From Incurvaria masculella (taxonomy: Eukaryota > Arthropoda > Insecta > Lepidoptera > Incurvariidae), in assembly GCA_946894095.1 (NCBI GenBank), contig OX335655.1, forward strand, positions 10,788,001-10,852,000: a stretch of DNA of 64,000 nucleotides. The letters run 5' to 3'. The position numbers were made by a program, and so were the translations under genes. Shown piece after piece: positions 10,736 to 21,585 of the stretch (within the stretch, counting starts at the first letter, position 1; every line of letters starts with the position of its first letter). The notes under the pieces are model-generated. The model saw nothing but the letters and a program-made list of their open reading frames with translations, had not been told where the DNA came from and searched no databases.

Positions 10736-11010
10736 CTAGCTCAGGTACCCGGCTTCACTCGGGTTCATTTAGTTTTGGAATGATGTCGGACTGAATTGTT
10801 TAGAAAATCTGCAAATATCTAAGTTCCGCTAGAACTTTCCAAAACTGGCAGTGCTACCAAAGATTATACTAATAATTACTTTGCTACATTGAAATGGATG
10901 GAAAACACTATGGTACAATTCTGTCCGTATGAAAATCCGTTCGGTAGTTTTTGAGTTTAGACATACAGACAGATGCAGAGGGGTGACTTTGTTTTATAGG
11001 ATGTAGTGGA
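10736..11010 (-). mobile_element. Non-autonomous Helitron, 275 bp
   Basis: On the - strand the 5' end is A|TCcactacatcctataaaac and the 3' end is gaagccgggtacctgagCTAG|T. It is inserted between A and T without a target duplication, and the GC-rich 3' hairpin (acccgagtgaagccgggt) precedes the terminal CTAG. No coding sequence is retained. Confidence 0.8.
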
Positions 11011-11889
11011 TAGATGAAAGGTGCAACCACTATTCTTTGGATATACTATGACTTAAGAAAACTTTTATGTCGCCTGACGCCGCCGCTGCCGGAGCGGCTA
11101 GAGTGGGAGGTAAAACACGATGTCGTTGCTGCTAGAGCGAGAAGGCGACATAATTGCATTTACCCGTAGAAACGTCTCGAAGCGCGAGGAAATTGTCTTT
11201 GCCGCAGAAAACGAGTTTAACTGGCAAATGCCGCCTCGGACTGAGGCGACGCGACGCCATTTTGGAAGTCGGTGTTGCCTTACAGACGAATCTTTATTGA
11301 AACGAAGGGGAATCTCGCAGGTTATTGGTTATAGAGAGGAGAAAAACGACCACAAAGGAGGCGGGGATCGTTTATTCTTTTCACGCCTTTGAGGCAACGA
11401 GGGATACGATTGTGCTCGTAACAAGGAATGCTTCCAACTCAATTCCGAGACACCTCCAAATTGTGTTGGCCCAATATTTGTTTACGAAACAACAAAAATC
11501 ATTTTCAAATATAACATATCTGAGTATCCTGAGCGAAAATCGGTGCTGAGAAACCAGAAATCCCACCGTGATGTTATTTATTAATTTAGTTATTGGATAA
11601 TGCAGTTAATCGTGAGATCACGCCCAGTAAGAGGGGTTATCATCGGTAAACCTAAACGCCAATTAATTAATTGGTTTCTCAATAATTCCCAAGTATGATT
11701 GATTTATTAGGATTGAGACAACCGCCTCAAATATATTTATTAGATAAATACGTATGCATATGTATATGGTAAGGCCGCAGCGGGCTTCGTAGCACTAAAG
11801 GACAATTGCGTCGTCCCTTCTAGAGAAAGCGGTAATTTACGATTTCCGGGTGGTTTTGGGGGCTGCGCGAGCGCGGGAATTTCGATTAC
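11011..11889. other. GC-richer stretch with no recognised gene
   Basis: The segment 11080-11400 is richer in CpG than its surroundings and contains short open frames (for instance 11120-11392 on +). They show no motif I know and no splice sites that would make an exon. It may be an old promoter/exon region or a decayed element. Confidence 0.3.
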
Positions 11890-12330
11890 GGATGGTTTCG
11901 ACGGATTTTACTGAGCGGCTGTGTTGAATTTTTCACGGCGACCGCGCGCCGTTGAGATGGAAACCGCCAATTGCTCGAGGTACCTAATTTATCCAATTAT
12001 CGTAACGGTTTCGACGGATTTTTACTGAGCGGCTGTGTTGAATTTCCACGGCGACCGCCGCGGCGCCGTTGGGATGGAAACCGCCAATTTGCTCAAGGTA
12101 CCTAATTTATAGAATTATCATAACGGTTTCGACGGATTTTTACTGAGCGGCTGTGTTGAATTTCCACGGCGACCGCTGTTGGGATGGAAACCGCCAATTT
12201 TCTCAAGGTGCCTAATTTATACAATTATCATAACGGTTCTACGGATTTTCCAGACTGGTTGTGTAAGATTTTTCCACGCGCGGGCCGTTGGATATTGATT
12301 CCGCCAATTTTCCAGTAAGGTCATCGGGAC
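11890..12330. repeat. 115-bp tandem array, about 3.8 copies
   Basis: Units starting acggtttcgacggatttt lie at about 11892, 12006 and 12123, with a diverged unit at 12232 (spacings 114, 117, 109). Each reads ctgagcggctgtgttgaatt, cacggcgaccgc, gttgggatggaaaccgcc, ctcaaggtacctaattta. The GC-rich part varies by small indels (gcgcgccgtt, gccgcggcgccgtt, gctgtt). Confidence 0.8.
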
Positions 12331-13039
12331 AAATTCCCTTTACGTTTTTGTAAGCAACGGCAAATGTGTTCACGAGAGAACGCGGACTCGCGCTGAATGT
12401 GTTTGCCCGCGCTTACGAAGCCTCTTTAGCTAAAGTCGACAAGGGCCACAAGGAAAACATAGAATAATTCTAGTACCTAAGTTAGCGTAAGGTCTTGCTT
12501 TGTATAACTGTGTAGGCTTGTAGCTAGTGTCAGGAAGTCAAATGTCGTAGCTGACATGACTCGGCCGATGACAGACATGACATTAGGCGCCTGCCCATAG
12601 TCTCTCGCCTCTACGTGGCGGCAGGTAGTAACGTCCATTCTAAATTGATATATTCTTGTACTTTAAATTTCATTAAATTTATATCCATTCAATAGCACTG
12701 AAGAAGTCTAACAGACGGAATGGCAGCCAAGGAGTGACCATTAGTTCAAATCTCCACGGCCCATAACTTACTAGACGATCACATGTTAATAACTATGGCC
12801 AATTCCAGATATTAGTTAATTAAGTAGCAGCACTAGACTCTTCTAAGTATGGGCTATGTGAGACTTGATATAAGTTAGCTAGCAGACAGGTTGATTAGTA
12901 AGATAAATAAGTAGGTTAGGGGTAGGGTCGTCTCAGGATTCATCAAAAATAATACAATACAAACATGGTTGACAAAATACAAACAAAACACAACGAACCG
13001 TGCCCATTCTTAATTTTAGATGATCACAACATTAATCCA
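12331..13039. other. No supported gene
   Basis: No feature is supported. The sequence becomes AT-rich again from about 12640. Confidence 0.35.
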
Positions 13040-13252
13040 TTTAGGGCCTTTTTCACCTACTGCTGATTAGCTTAATCACCACATATTAAGGGCCTTTCTT
13101 AGCAGCTTGCCATCAATATCAGTACAAGATAATCAGCACTTTGGTAATAAAGGCCCTTTAAGTGTCCATTAAAATAAATCAGCAGTTGGTAAAGAAAGGC
13201 TATTTAATGTGAGGATTAAGCTAAACAGTACTTGGTGGAAGAGACCCTTACT
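13040..13252. mobile_element. Palindromic MITE, family C (agggcctttttcacc TIR)
   Basis: The left arm (ttagggcctttttcacctac, tgattagcttaatcacc) is matched in reverse by the right arm (ggattaagctaaacagtact, tggtggaagagaccctta). A second internal inverted pair is built of aagggcctttcttagcagc and ttggtaaagaaaggc. It is non-coding and about 210 bp. Confidence 0.7.
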
Positions 13253-14445
13253 ATTGTTACTATTGATTAAGAATTAATATACTAATCTAAATAAAATAAA
13301 TTAATAATCTAATGAGTTAACGCATTAATAGAGGTATAATTACCTACAAGATTGCATAAAGAATAACACATAAATTGTAAACAGTTTAAAAATACACGTC
13401 AAATTAGTAAGAATAAGTACTGTTCTAAGATTACTCTTAATTTTTTCTTAAATTTTCAAAGACGAACACTTATAATTTGCAATTAAAATGAAAATCTGAG
13501 ATTTCAGAAATGAGAACTATCATATATTTTGACGAGGACAAATGTGAACCGAGATTTGTTCTAAATTTATTAAATTGAATAGGAATTATATAATTTTCCA
13601 GAAACAATCTTGTGTGCAGCAAAATGGCCACATGTCAATTTATGACTCTGAAATTATCAGGCAATTGGCTCTATATTTCTTAACTTCGTTGCATCTCGCT
13701 TACATAAAGGTGCATTTTTTCTTTAAAAATGTTGCTCAGTACTACATTTTCAGTACGCCACAACAGAGGCGATTCAAGAACAATGACACCGAAGGAGACC
13801 CACTCTAGTAAAGACCGTATACAACGTCACATGCACTCAGCGAATTGTGGGTGAACGGTCACAGGAAACGCACCATGAGGTAGTCTCGCGAGAAATGATG
13901 GAAACCAAACCTTCCTAATGTGACAGAATGACGGAAATCAAACAGCACTCGGCAATCGTCCAAGAGAGCTTGGATTAAGTGATTTCCACGTTCAATTAGT
14001 AGAATCACCAGCTTTCAATGGGTCCGAAGGGGGGATTATCCTCTCCAAAATGTCGACAATGCGTCTACGGGCCGGACCGGCTGCTGTGGAACCCTGAAAA
14101 ATTATTGTGACAGCGGTTAAAACAAATGAATATGTGCATGTCATATTGTAGAGTGCCCTGAATCAAGGACATATTAAAACAAAAGAAGCTGTAGAAATAA
14201 AGAACTACTTTATTAGTGTAAGCTTGACTCGAACAGTCAGCAGTTTGCAGTCAGCAAATCTTTCGCGGAAAAGTCCAGAAAAGTTCATACCTACCAACCA
14301 AGTTGTCCAAGTAGACCCATTCATTCCACGTCTGACGTCGCCAAATAGTCGATCGTTGGCGGTGTGCGACTAGACGTTGTTGTGGTGAAGGAGGATCCTA
14401 CTGCGAGGTCGTTTCTTCCGAACTTTTTCCAAGACAAGTCTTAGG
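13253..14445. other. No supported gene
   Basis: No gene is supported. Part of 14100-14340 carries a poly(A)-signal-like gaaataaagaac and could be a decayed LTR or 3' UTR, but no TG/CA borders or primer site are convincing. Confidence 0.3.
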
Positions 14446-14613
14446 CTGAAATAAATAGTCGTATCTGAAACTAAGACTAACGAAAAGTACTACTTTGTGA
14501 CGTCACTTTGCATTACTTTGAAAACTTCCTCCATACAAAATGTGTCAAAGTGACATCACAAAGTACTACTTTCCGTTAGTCTTAGTTTCTGATACGACTA
14601 TTTATCTCAGCCT
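14446..14613. mobile_element. Palindromic MITE with 66-bp arms
   Basis: The left arm 14446-14512 (aataaatagtcgtatctgaa, actaagactaacg, aaagtactactttgtgacgt) is repeated in reverse at 14546-14612 with few mismatches. The spacer is about 33 bp. The palindrome alone accounts for the sequence. Confidence 0.75.
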
Positions 14614-14783
14614 TAGTGTCCCATTCTGCAGTAACTGTTTTTCGATGCCCTAAAATAATAGTTATGTATAGTAATGACCCGTCCTTTCGAAGAACGAGGC
14701 TGCCATCTTTTTTTCCCACGCTTCGACCTCTCTTCGGACGCTAGAGGTAGTCCATGCTTTTTCGTAGTAAGCACTTGCACTCT

Positions 14784-14886
14784 ATTGCCTTGCCTCACTA
14801 ACAAACATTCAAACCATCGCTATTACTCCGGTATTTCTAACTATCCGATACTTCTAGCGATGGTACAAATGTTTATTAGTAAGGCA
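14784..14886. repeat. Imperfect hairpin
   Basis: The left arm gccttgcctcactaacaaac...aaaccatcgct is matched in reverse by agcgatggtacaaatgttta then ttagtaaggc. The loop is about 40 bp. This is probably a small fold-back element. Confidence 0.5.
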
Positions 14887-15243
14887 TATAAAGTACTTCT
14901 TTTTACCTCATTTTTCTTTAATTAATGTGTCCTCGCATCAAGGACGATTTTACATACAAACCTATTACATTGATCCGAAGCTTTGTTGAAGATATTGGAT
15001 GGTGAAGCAGGGTTACACCTGCGCGTGAAGGTATGTACGACCGGCTCTGTCGCCGGTCGTGGCGAGATCACTAATGCTCCGCACGGCACTACTGCCGGGC
15101 ACCAGCGCTCCTTGGTCTTGCTAAGGCCGGCATCACAAGAGGCAAAAAATCTCAGATACTACATTTCACGTCAATCTATGTTCCATTTGAGATCAATTTT
15201 TTTTGTTAATAATCATTGACCGATCCTTTTTTTTATTTAACTG
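14887..15243. other. No supported gene
   Basis: This stretch contains a small GC-rich hairpin (cgaccggctctgtcgccggtcg near 15038) but no recognisable gene. Confidence 0.3.
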
Positions 15244-15624
15244 GATATGGATGGCTACTACCACATAAATCGTTATGACTGCCTAACATACCGCATTCCC
15301 GAAATAATTAGGTACCTTTCCATTATGAGCACGGATTCATTAAACTTGATGGAAAACAAGGATCAATTGTGTTCATTGCCGCTTCGACCATCCTTTCATG
15401 CAATGCGATGGTACCGATCAGGGCGGGCTTTTAAACCCTGCCACCTAGTAGGGGAACTACAGTTTTGCATGTATTCGGAACCTCGCAACAGCTCGCATTC
15501 GTGACGAAATTTACTTATCCAATTCTGAAAGAGAAAGAAAGGGGTGCATGAACGTGGCGAGGATTTGAGCCCAGACTTCTGGCATGCAAGGCAAGCCCTC
15601 TCGCCACTAGGCTACGGGCCGCTC
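15244..15624 (-). mobile_element. Full-length SINE, tRNA-like head
   Basis: Reading the - strand from 15624: gagcggcccgtagcctagtg contains an A-box-like TAGCCTAGTGG, and gtctgggctcaaatcctcgc contains a B-box-like GGCTCAAATCC, as in RNA polymerase III tRNA promoters. The SINE body follows: gcgagctgttgcgaggttcc, the paired cggg/ccatcgcatt region, cggcaatgaacacaattgat, and the 3' end tagccatccatatcc. Length is about 380 bp. Confidence 0.75.
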
Positions 15625-16925
15625 GTTTCATACATTTTACGCCAATATTCCATTTGAGCTCAATAAATTCATGGTAGAGTATTTTACGAAATCTGTGGAG
15701 ACTGGACTAAGCGTCAGAGGTCCTCCAAGTCGCGTCGCGAATCCTGAAGATATCCACAACCGAGCTAAATAAGTACAATGCGATTCAAATAAGAATTGAA
15801 CGGGGCTCTCACGACTAACTTCACTCGAATTAGCGCGGAAAATTACGGTCGGCACGTCCGCACGGGCTTACACAGGAAACATTCGCTTCAATATGAAAGG
15901 AAGCCTGCAGCTTTTTTCTATCCATCAGAATCCGGTATTTGGTTTGATCCGTGTATTTGCGTGTACATGCGTTTACGTTTCTTTATTGTTTTTAGCGTTT
16001 CTGCCTTGCCGTGACAGCCACGTTAGACAACACACGAAACTTCACGATGACATTGAGTGCCAGTCCCATAATGTACAGTTATATGAGTAGGGGGCTGTAC
16101 TTTGCTATCTGTGGTTATTTGTGTATTAGTTATTTGTGGTTAGTTTGTGTCGGATGTCCTCGAAAGTGCCATAGTTTCATTATTTTATTGCTTAATTCTG
16201 TTTATTATCGCTTTGTATCTCTGTCGTCTCTATCGTTTGAATCTCTGTTCATCAAATAAATATTTAGGTAGTTAAAACAAATTATTCTCTCTAAATGTTC
16301 ATTAAATATTGTTTGCAGAAACTTTCCTTGCACACCATACTGAAGTTAATTGGCTTAAGCAGTTTGACATTCAAAATGGCGGTGGTCCCCATCCTATTCT
16401 TAATTGAATCGCATTGTAAGCTTTAAAACAATACGTTCGATATTTATAGCTAAATGAACAATACAGCGGCGTCTGGATACGCTGTTGAGTGTGCGTGCAT
16501 CCTAACCCCCAAGCCAGCCGGGGCGCAAGCCGCAAGCCTCTACTTTGTCCCACTCAGTTACCATGCCCGTCCGGTAAGTCTGTTAATCATATTGTTCGCG
16601 CCAAACTTTACCGCGTTAGCTCGCTCCACACTTTTTGAGCGGCTCAACGAATTAAACTAAGCCACAAGCGAGAGTTGCGCTGGAACGCGTATAGTTAGTG
16701 TCATTCGTCACTTATTTCGTAACATGGCTAGAATGGTTATTTTTTGTTTAGAAGTCTGCTTTGCTGTGTTTTCATTTCTTGGAAAGAACATTCTGTTTAT
16801 TTTTAGAGTTTTGTTTTCTTATGACGAAATAAGAACATTTTAGTATTTCCTGATTTCATCACACGACAAGATAAGCTTATTGTTCTATTTAATGATTATT
16901 ACACATGTAAAAAAGTATTTTATTT
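15625..16925. other. No supported gene
   Basis: Overlapping short frames around 15800-16660 are open by chance. No splice-consistent exon or conserved motif is visible. Confidence 0.35.
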
Positions 16926-17317
16926 GAGCGGCTCGTAGCTTAGTGGCGCGGGGACTGGTCTAGCGTACCAGAGGTCTGGGTTCAATTCCTCACCACGACA
17001 TGCACCACTTTATTTCTCTTTCTGAGTTCGATAAGCGCATTTCGTCACGAATGCGAGCTGCTCCATGGTTCGGAATCCATGTAAAACTTTAGATTGTAGG
17101 GTTAAATCCCGCCCGGGTTGGTACCATCGCATTGGATTAAAAGATGGTCGAAGCGGCAATGAAAAGTTTTCCGCCTTTTCCATTCAGTTCAATGTAGCCG
17201 TGCTCATAAAGGGAAGGTCCTGATAAGGCACCTAATTTCTTCGGGAATGTTGTGTATTGGGCTATCATAACGGTAATTGTGTGGTATTAGCCATCCATGT
17301 CAGGTTGCATACAAAAA
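16926..17317 (+). mobile_element. Full-length SINE, tRNA-like head
   Basis: The head gagcggctcgtagcttagtg has an A-box-like TAGCTTAGTGG, and tctgggttcaattcctcacc has a B-box-like GGTTCAATTCC. The body runs gcgagctgctccatggttcg, gttggtaccatcgcattgga, ttcagttcaatgtagccgtg, then gtgtggtattagccatccat and an A-run. It serves as the reference for the other body fragments in this window. Confidence 0.8.
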
Positions 17318-19202
17318 AATATCTAAGCGCTAATTTCTACCTAGTAGTCTTTAAGCGTATCTATCAGTGCAAAGGTAATCTAGAGACATTTTTTTATGTA
17401 TTTATGGATTGGTAGGCTCAGAGATCCATTGTTGTAAATTCAATGAGCAGGTAGTTGCAGGTGCAGGTGGGAAGCCCCACAGAGTGGACTGCAGGCGGCT
17501 ACTCGAGAATGCATAAGACACGGGTTCGCGGATATTGCAATATGCAGCGGTGCAATATCCTCTCATTACACTGCCCGGACACGTCCTAACGAGCAGGTAG
17601 AGACCGTGTCATTTTTCTTGCATCAATTGTGCGCTATATTTAACCGAGCGAACGGGAAGCTTTCGTATGTCTGTCCGCTTGTTCTCCTCTACAAGGTGGT
17701 TAGCATGGTGAATAACTCGCCAGTTGAATAGCAGGTGAACAGGCAAAACAGTGAGTCAATCTGTCATTTAGTAGTATTCGTACCATGTCAACTGGTAAAT
17801 TTAAGTTCACTTGGCTGAATAACGCGTCGTTTTAGAGATAGCAAGGTAATAAATGTAACTAAACGTCAGATTTAATCACACTCTTGCCTGTTCCCCCACA
17901 ATGCGCAATGGTAACCCCCCAAGTCGCATTTCTCAACCGATTCTCGTGAAATTTTGTAAGCAGATTCGACAATTATATAGAATTGTTTAGTCGAGCCAGT
18001 TTAAAAATGTCGCTAAAATTTGTATTGTAACAAGACTTCTAGCGTTAGGTAAATACCAAGTGAGAAATTTTTTTTTACGGTTAATATTTTAACCTTTTAT
18101 CAGTTTTAAGCTATGCAGAAACATACTTGCGAGGTCTACAGCTCAGAGTCACTAATTTGGTGCTTGATAGGGTTTAGTGTTTAATGAAGAGATACATTGG
18201 GGATTACGACTGTGTATCAACGGGCTTATCAGATGCCTTCTGTATACTGACGACATCGAGGAAGGAAGTAGTGGCACCCGAAGCTGGTATGTGGGCGGCG
18301 CGTAGCCACTAACGCTAGCGCCGGAGAATTAGTTCGCTTATGAATTCGCTCTCTACTGATGATCGCGATTTCCAACGCCACGTTACAACTTCACAGGACG
18401 CTATTTTGTGCACCGAACATTCGATAATGCGCATCACGAATTCGCGATCGAAGAAGCGATCTAAACACACTCTGTGCATTTCCACTAACTCGTGCACTAC
18501 GCTGCCGCCATACAAATGAGTTTCGATCACCACTCTGTCCTTTCTTCGTCGTTGGAAGTTATTTATGTTTGCTGTCCTGGTGGTTGTACGGCTCAACAGT
18601 TGCAGCTGATGGTATCTACCATGAATGATGCCTACAACGAACAATGTATGAAAATTAATGCAAGTAATATGAATGTGATGGTTTTAGAGAGAGATAAAGC
18701 AGAGACTGCTTCAATGCGAGTAAAATAATGAAAGATTATAACAAGTGAATGACTTTGTGGGTCTAGGATGCTCGTTTTGCCTGTGATGAAAAGTTTGATA
18801 TAAATATTGAATGAACAGTGAGTGCCGGAAACCGAGTGGAGTCTCCAGGCCTACTACATTACAATATTGCGATAAGAACTCACAAAGCGCAGGTACAGTA
18901 TTGTACTAGATTGATGAAAAGAAATCAATACTTAGTTACCAAAACCACAATAAATCCGTTTTTTTTATTCCTAAATTATTTAATTACATTTTATTTTGTA
19001 TTACAAAATATTTTCTAGAACAAAATAAAACAAGTAATTATTTATTTTTGGACAATTTCAACACATAGCTGATTTTACTTTATATAAAGTTGGCCTGTTA
19101 TTATTAAATGTATTCTTGTTGTAGTGATTGCCCTGCGTGCAATTAGATAAGACCACTCTTGCAGGTCTAATGCAGGTCCTTTAAAAAGATAGAACCAGAA
19201 CC
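17318..19202. other. No supported gene; small shared fragments
   Basis: No gene is supported. At 17923-17960, caagtcgcatttctcaaccg and then attctcgtgaaattttgt are repeated at 42332-42364, so both are parts of an unidentified repeat. At 18315-18360, the words agttcgcttatgaattcgct (reverse-strand frame ending in EFISEL) are related to sequences at 42700-42780 and 62300-62410. Confidence 0.4.
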
Positions 19203-19587
19203 AGCCGTAGCCTCAGTGGCCCAGTGGCGCGATACTTCGGCGATCGCTTTCCGGTGTTAAGCAACGCTGGGTCCGGTCTGGTCTTGGATGGGTGACCATT
19301 CGACCGTTGAGAGAGGCTGGCCATGGTTCGGATTCTACGTTAAACTGTAGGTCCCCTTCCTTACTTACTAGGCGGTGGGGTAATCGCGCCCGGGTTGGTA
19401 CCATCGCATTGGATGAACGGTGGTCGAAGCGGCAATGAAAATTGTCCGTGTTTTCCATCCAGTTCAATGTAGCCGTGCAATATAAGGAAGGTCCTCGCAT
19501 GGCACCTAGTTCCCATGTGGTGTGTTGGGCTAATACCATGACAGAAGGTGTGGTATTAGCCATCCATGTCCAGTCACATAAAAAAAA
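19203..19587 (+). mobile_element. Full-length SINE with 5S rRNA-like head
   Basis: The first 45 bp are tRNA A-box-like (gtagcctcagtggcccagtg). Then 19255-19302 reads gttaagcaacgctgggtccg and gtcttggatgggtgacc, which follows the 5S rRNA internal control region (box A, intermediate element, box C) in order and spacing. From about 19322 the body is the same as in the tRNA-headed copies: ccatggttcggattctacgt, gttggtaccatcgcattgga, ttcagttcaatgtagccgtg..., tattagccatccatgtccag, A-run. A 5S-like head makes it SINE3-like. A real 5S gene is ruled out because the 5' half of 5S rRNA is missing. Confidence 0.75.
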
Positions 19588-20074
19588 CCTCTGTAAATAG
19601 AGTGGAAATTTTATAAAATAAACAATGATTAGAAAACAATCTCCTCACAAAACTCAAAAAGCGCCAACATTCCGAGAACGAAATAAAGAAAACATTACTG
19701 TGTTGAAGAATGCTTGAAGTCCACTTAGGCTCTTACTACCGACTCTGCTTACTAGCGGTTTTTCTTGTAATTCTCAGTTCGATAAACACATGCTATTTTC
19801 ATTTATTAACATCATTTAGTAATTACGTTAAAACATCACTTTACAAATTATGAAATTAATGCCAAACTCCGATCTAGTATGAACACATGTAATCATAAGC
19901 GCTTTAAGGTATTATTATATACCTAAGCGATAAGTTAATTGCGAATTTTCCGCTCCAGCGTCCATTGAATTTCTTTGAAAGTTAACAGGCATTTACCTCA
20001 AATTTGAGGATTAAATGGTTAAGTCATGCATAATATGGCGTTTCCGTGACCGAATACGTGTCCTCGTCAGCTCA
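19588..20074. other. No supported gene
   Basis: AT-rich, no recognised feature. Confidence 0.35.
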
Positions 20075-20540
20075 TGTGAGAGAAGGAATTTGCATTATCT
20101 ATACGTCAAAGTGATAACTTACGTGTATCCGCCATTATGAATACTTGACGACAATACCATTTTGTAAGAAAATGACATATCGCAACATACAGTTGCCCCA
20201 TCACGCAAGCTAGACTATTCCAATATATGTCAAAGTGATTAGTTACCTTATACAGCCATTAAACAAACTTGGCGACACAATCATTACACCCCTTTAGTAC
20301 AAAAGTACGAATAACATAGAGTAGCCATTGGCTCGCGACTTACAGTTGCCGCATCTTGCATTCTCGACTCTTCCAATTTTTGTAAAAGTTCATAAGTTCC
20401 GTGTATACGCCATTATGAATACTCGACGACACGACCGTTATGCCACTTTAGTAGGAAAGTGACGTATTGGAGTAGCCGTCGGCTCGCGACATACAGTTGC
20501 CCCATCACGCAAGCTAGACTCTTCCAATATTTTCCAGCAG
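20075..20540. repeat. 152-bp tandem array, about 3 copies
   Basis: The phrase acagttgccccatcacgcaa (one copy gcatcttgca) recurs at 20189, 20342 and 20493 (spacings 153 and 151), each followed by ctcttccaat and preceded by ggctcgcgac and cactttagta. The first and third copies are the most alike. Confidence 0.75.
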
Positions 20541-20971
20541 CCGTCTACAAAGCTTTGCGCGAGTAATACAGTGCGGCTAGCTCCCCTCATAAAGTTTTAC
20601 AATTTTCGCAAGATCGACAGAGTAGCAGTCGTCGCGTGGAACAAAAACATCCGTTGGCTACAAACAAAGGCTGGTGGTACACTTTTAGCAAAAATAAATG
20701 GATTATTTATTTCAGTTAATTTTGAAGTTTTAGTTACTGGCTTAAGCAGATATGACATGATAATATAAGCAACTCCTCGAATAAAACAATGACGTGCCCA
20801 AGAGCAACTTTTAGAGGGAATACTTATTTCAGACCATACATAATACAAATCTACAACATTTCGAAAGTGATAAGACATCACACCACTCATGCAATAAACA
20901 TAGTTTAAGAAGCTCATGTATTAAATAATTTCAGAAAAGAATTTTGCATTATTCGAGCATCATGAAATAAA
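20541..20971. other. No supported gene
   Basis: Open frames on both strands at 20571-20917 overlap one another and show no known motif. Confidence 0.3.
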
Positions 20972-21082
20972 TCCATACTAATATAAATGCGAAAGTAACT
21001 GGACGAAAATTTGTATGGGGAACTCTAAAAGGCCAACAGTCCGAAACAACATTGACCCGAGCGGAGCCGGCACCTCAGCTAG
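20972..21082 (+). mobile_element. Miniature Helitron, 111 bp
   Basis: It begins A|TCcatactaatataaatgcg and ends ccgagcggagccggcacctc then agCTAG|T, so both termini and the A/T target are present within 111 bp. It includes a short centre (aactggacgaaaatttgtat). It is the smallest complete Helitron in the window. Confidence 0.85.
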
Positions 21083-21585
21083 TATAAAATATTTTTAAAA
21101 TTATTGTCGATATTTTCTTTAAATGTGAGAAAATTATCCGGTGCTCAAAAATATTTTATCCTCATGTTTGAGATCATTAGCAGATACATTATCACGTTAA
21201 TCCAAAAGTTATTTTAACAATAAAACCAAACAATTTACATTTATTTATGATATACCTACCTTATAAGCGTCGGTTCCACCATATATAACCAAATTATTTT
21301 ACAGCTGAAGATATTTTAATTATTAAGTTATAAGTTAATTATTTTATGTCGGATTCTCTAAAAATGTAGAGAAAGGAACGTCATCTGAAACGAATCCGCT
21401 TGAAAAATGTTTCATTTTCAGTCAAGTGGCTCGTATTTGCAGTGTGAGGGTGGCGTGTGGCGCGCGGAACTATCGTCGGTGCCACACGATTGTCCAAATC
21501 TGTCAAACAAATCCATTCGCCAGATGGGTGGTAAAGGTGTGTCTGGGTTCGTCCTAGTTAATTTCATTCAATGGATACCGTAATT
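21083..21585. other. No supported gene
   Basis: Mostly AT-rich. The part at 21420-21500 is GC-richer (gtgtggcgcgcggaac) without a recognised feature. Confidence 0.3.

Noticed and set aside
14100..14350. Solo LTR
   Set aside because: An AATAAA-like word is present but no matching TG...CA ends, target duplication or second copy could be found.
16926..17000. tRNA gene
   Set aside because: A and B boxes are present but no cloverleaf or acceptor stem closes, and the SINE body follows.
18315..18644. 109-codon - strand frame taken as a gene
   Set aside because: No known motif or exon borders, and its C-terminal part is shared with dispersed DNA at 42.7 and 62.3 kb, so a repeat origin is likelier.
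19248..19302. 5S rRNA gene
   Set aside because: Only the internal-control part is present and it runs into a SINE body; the 5' half of 5S rRNA is missing.
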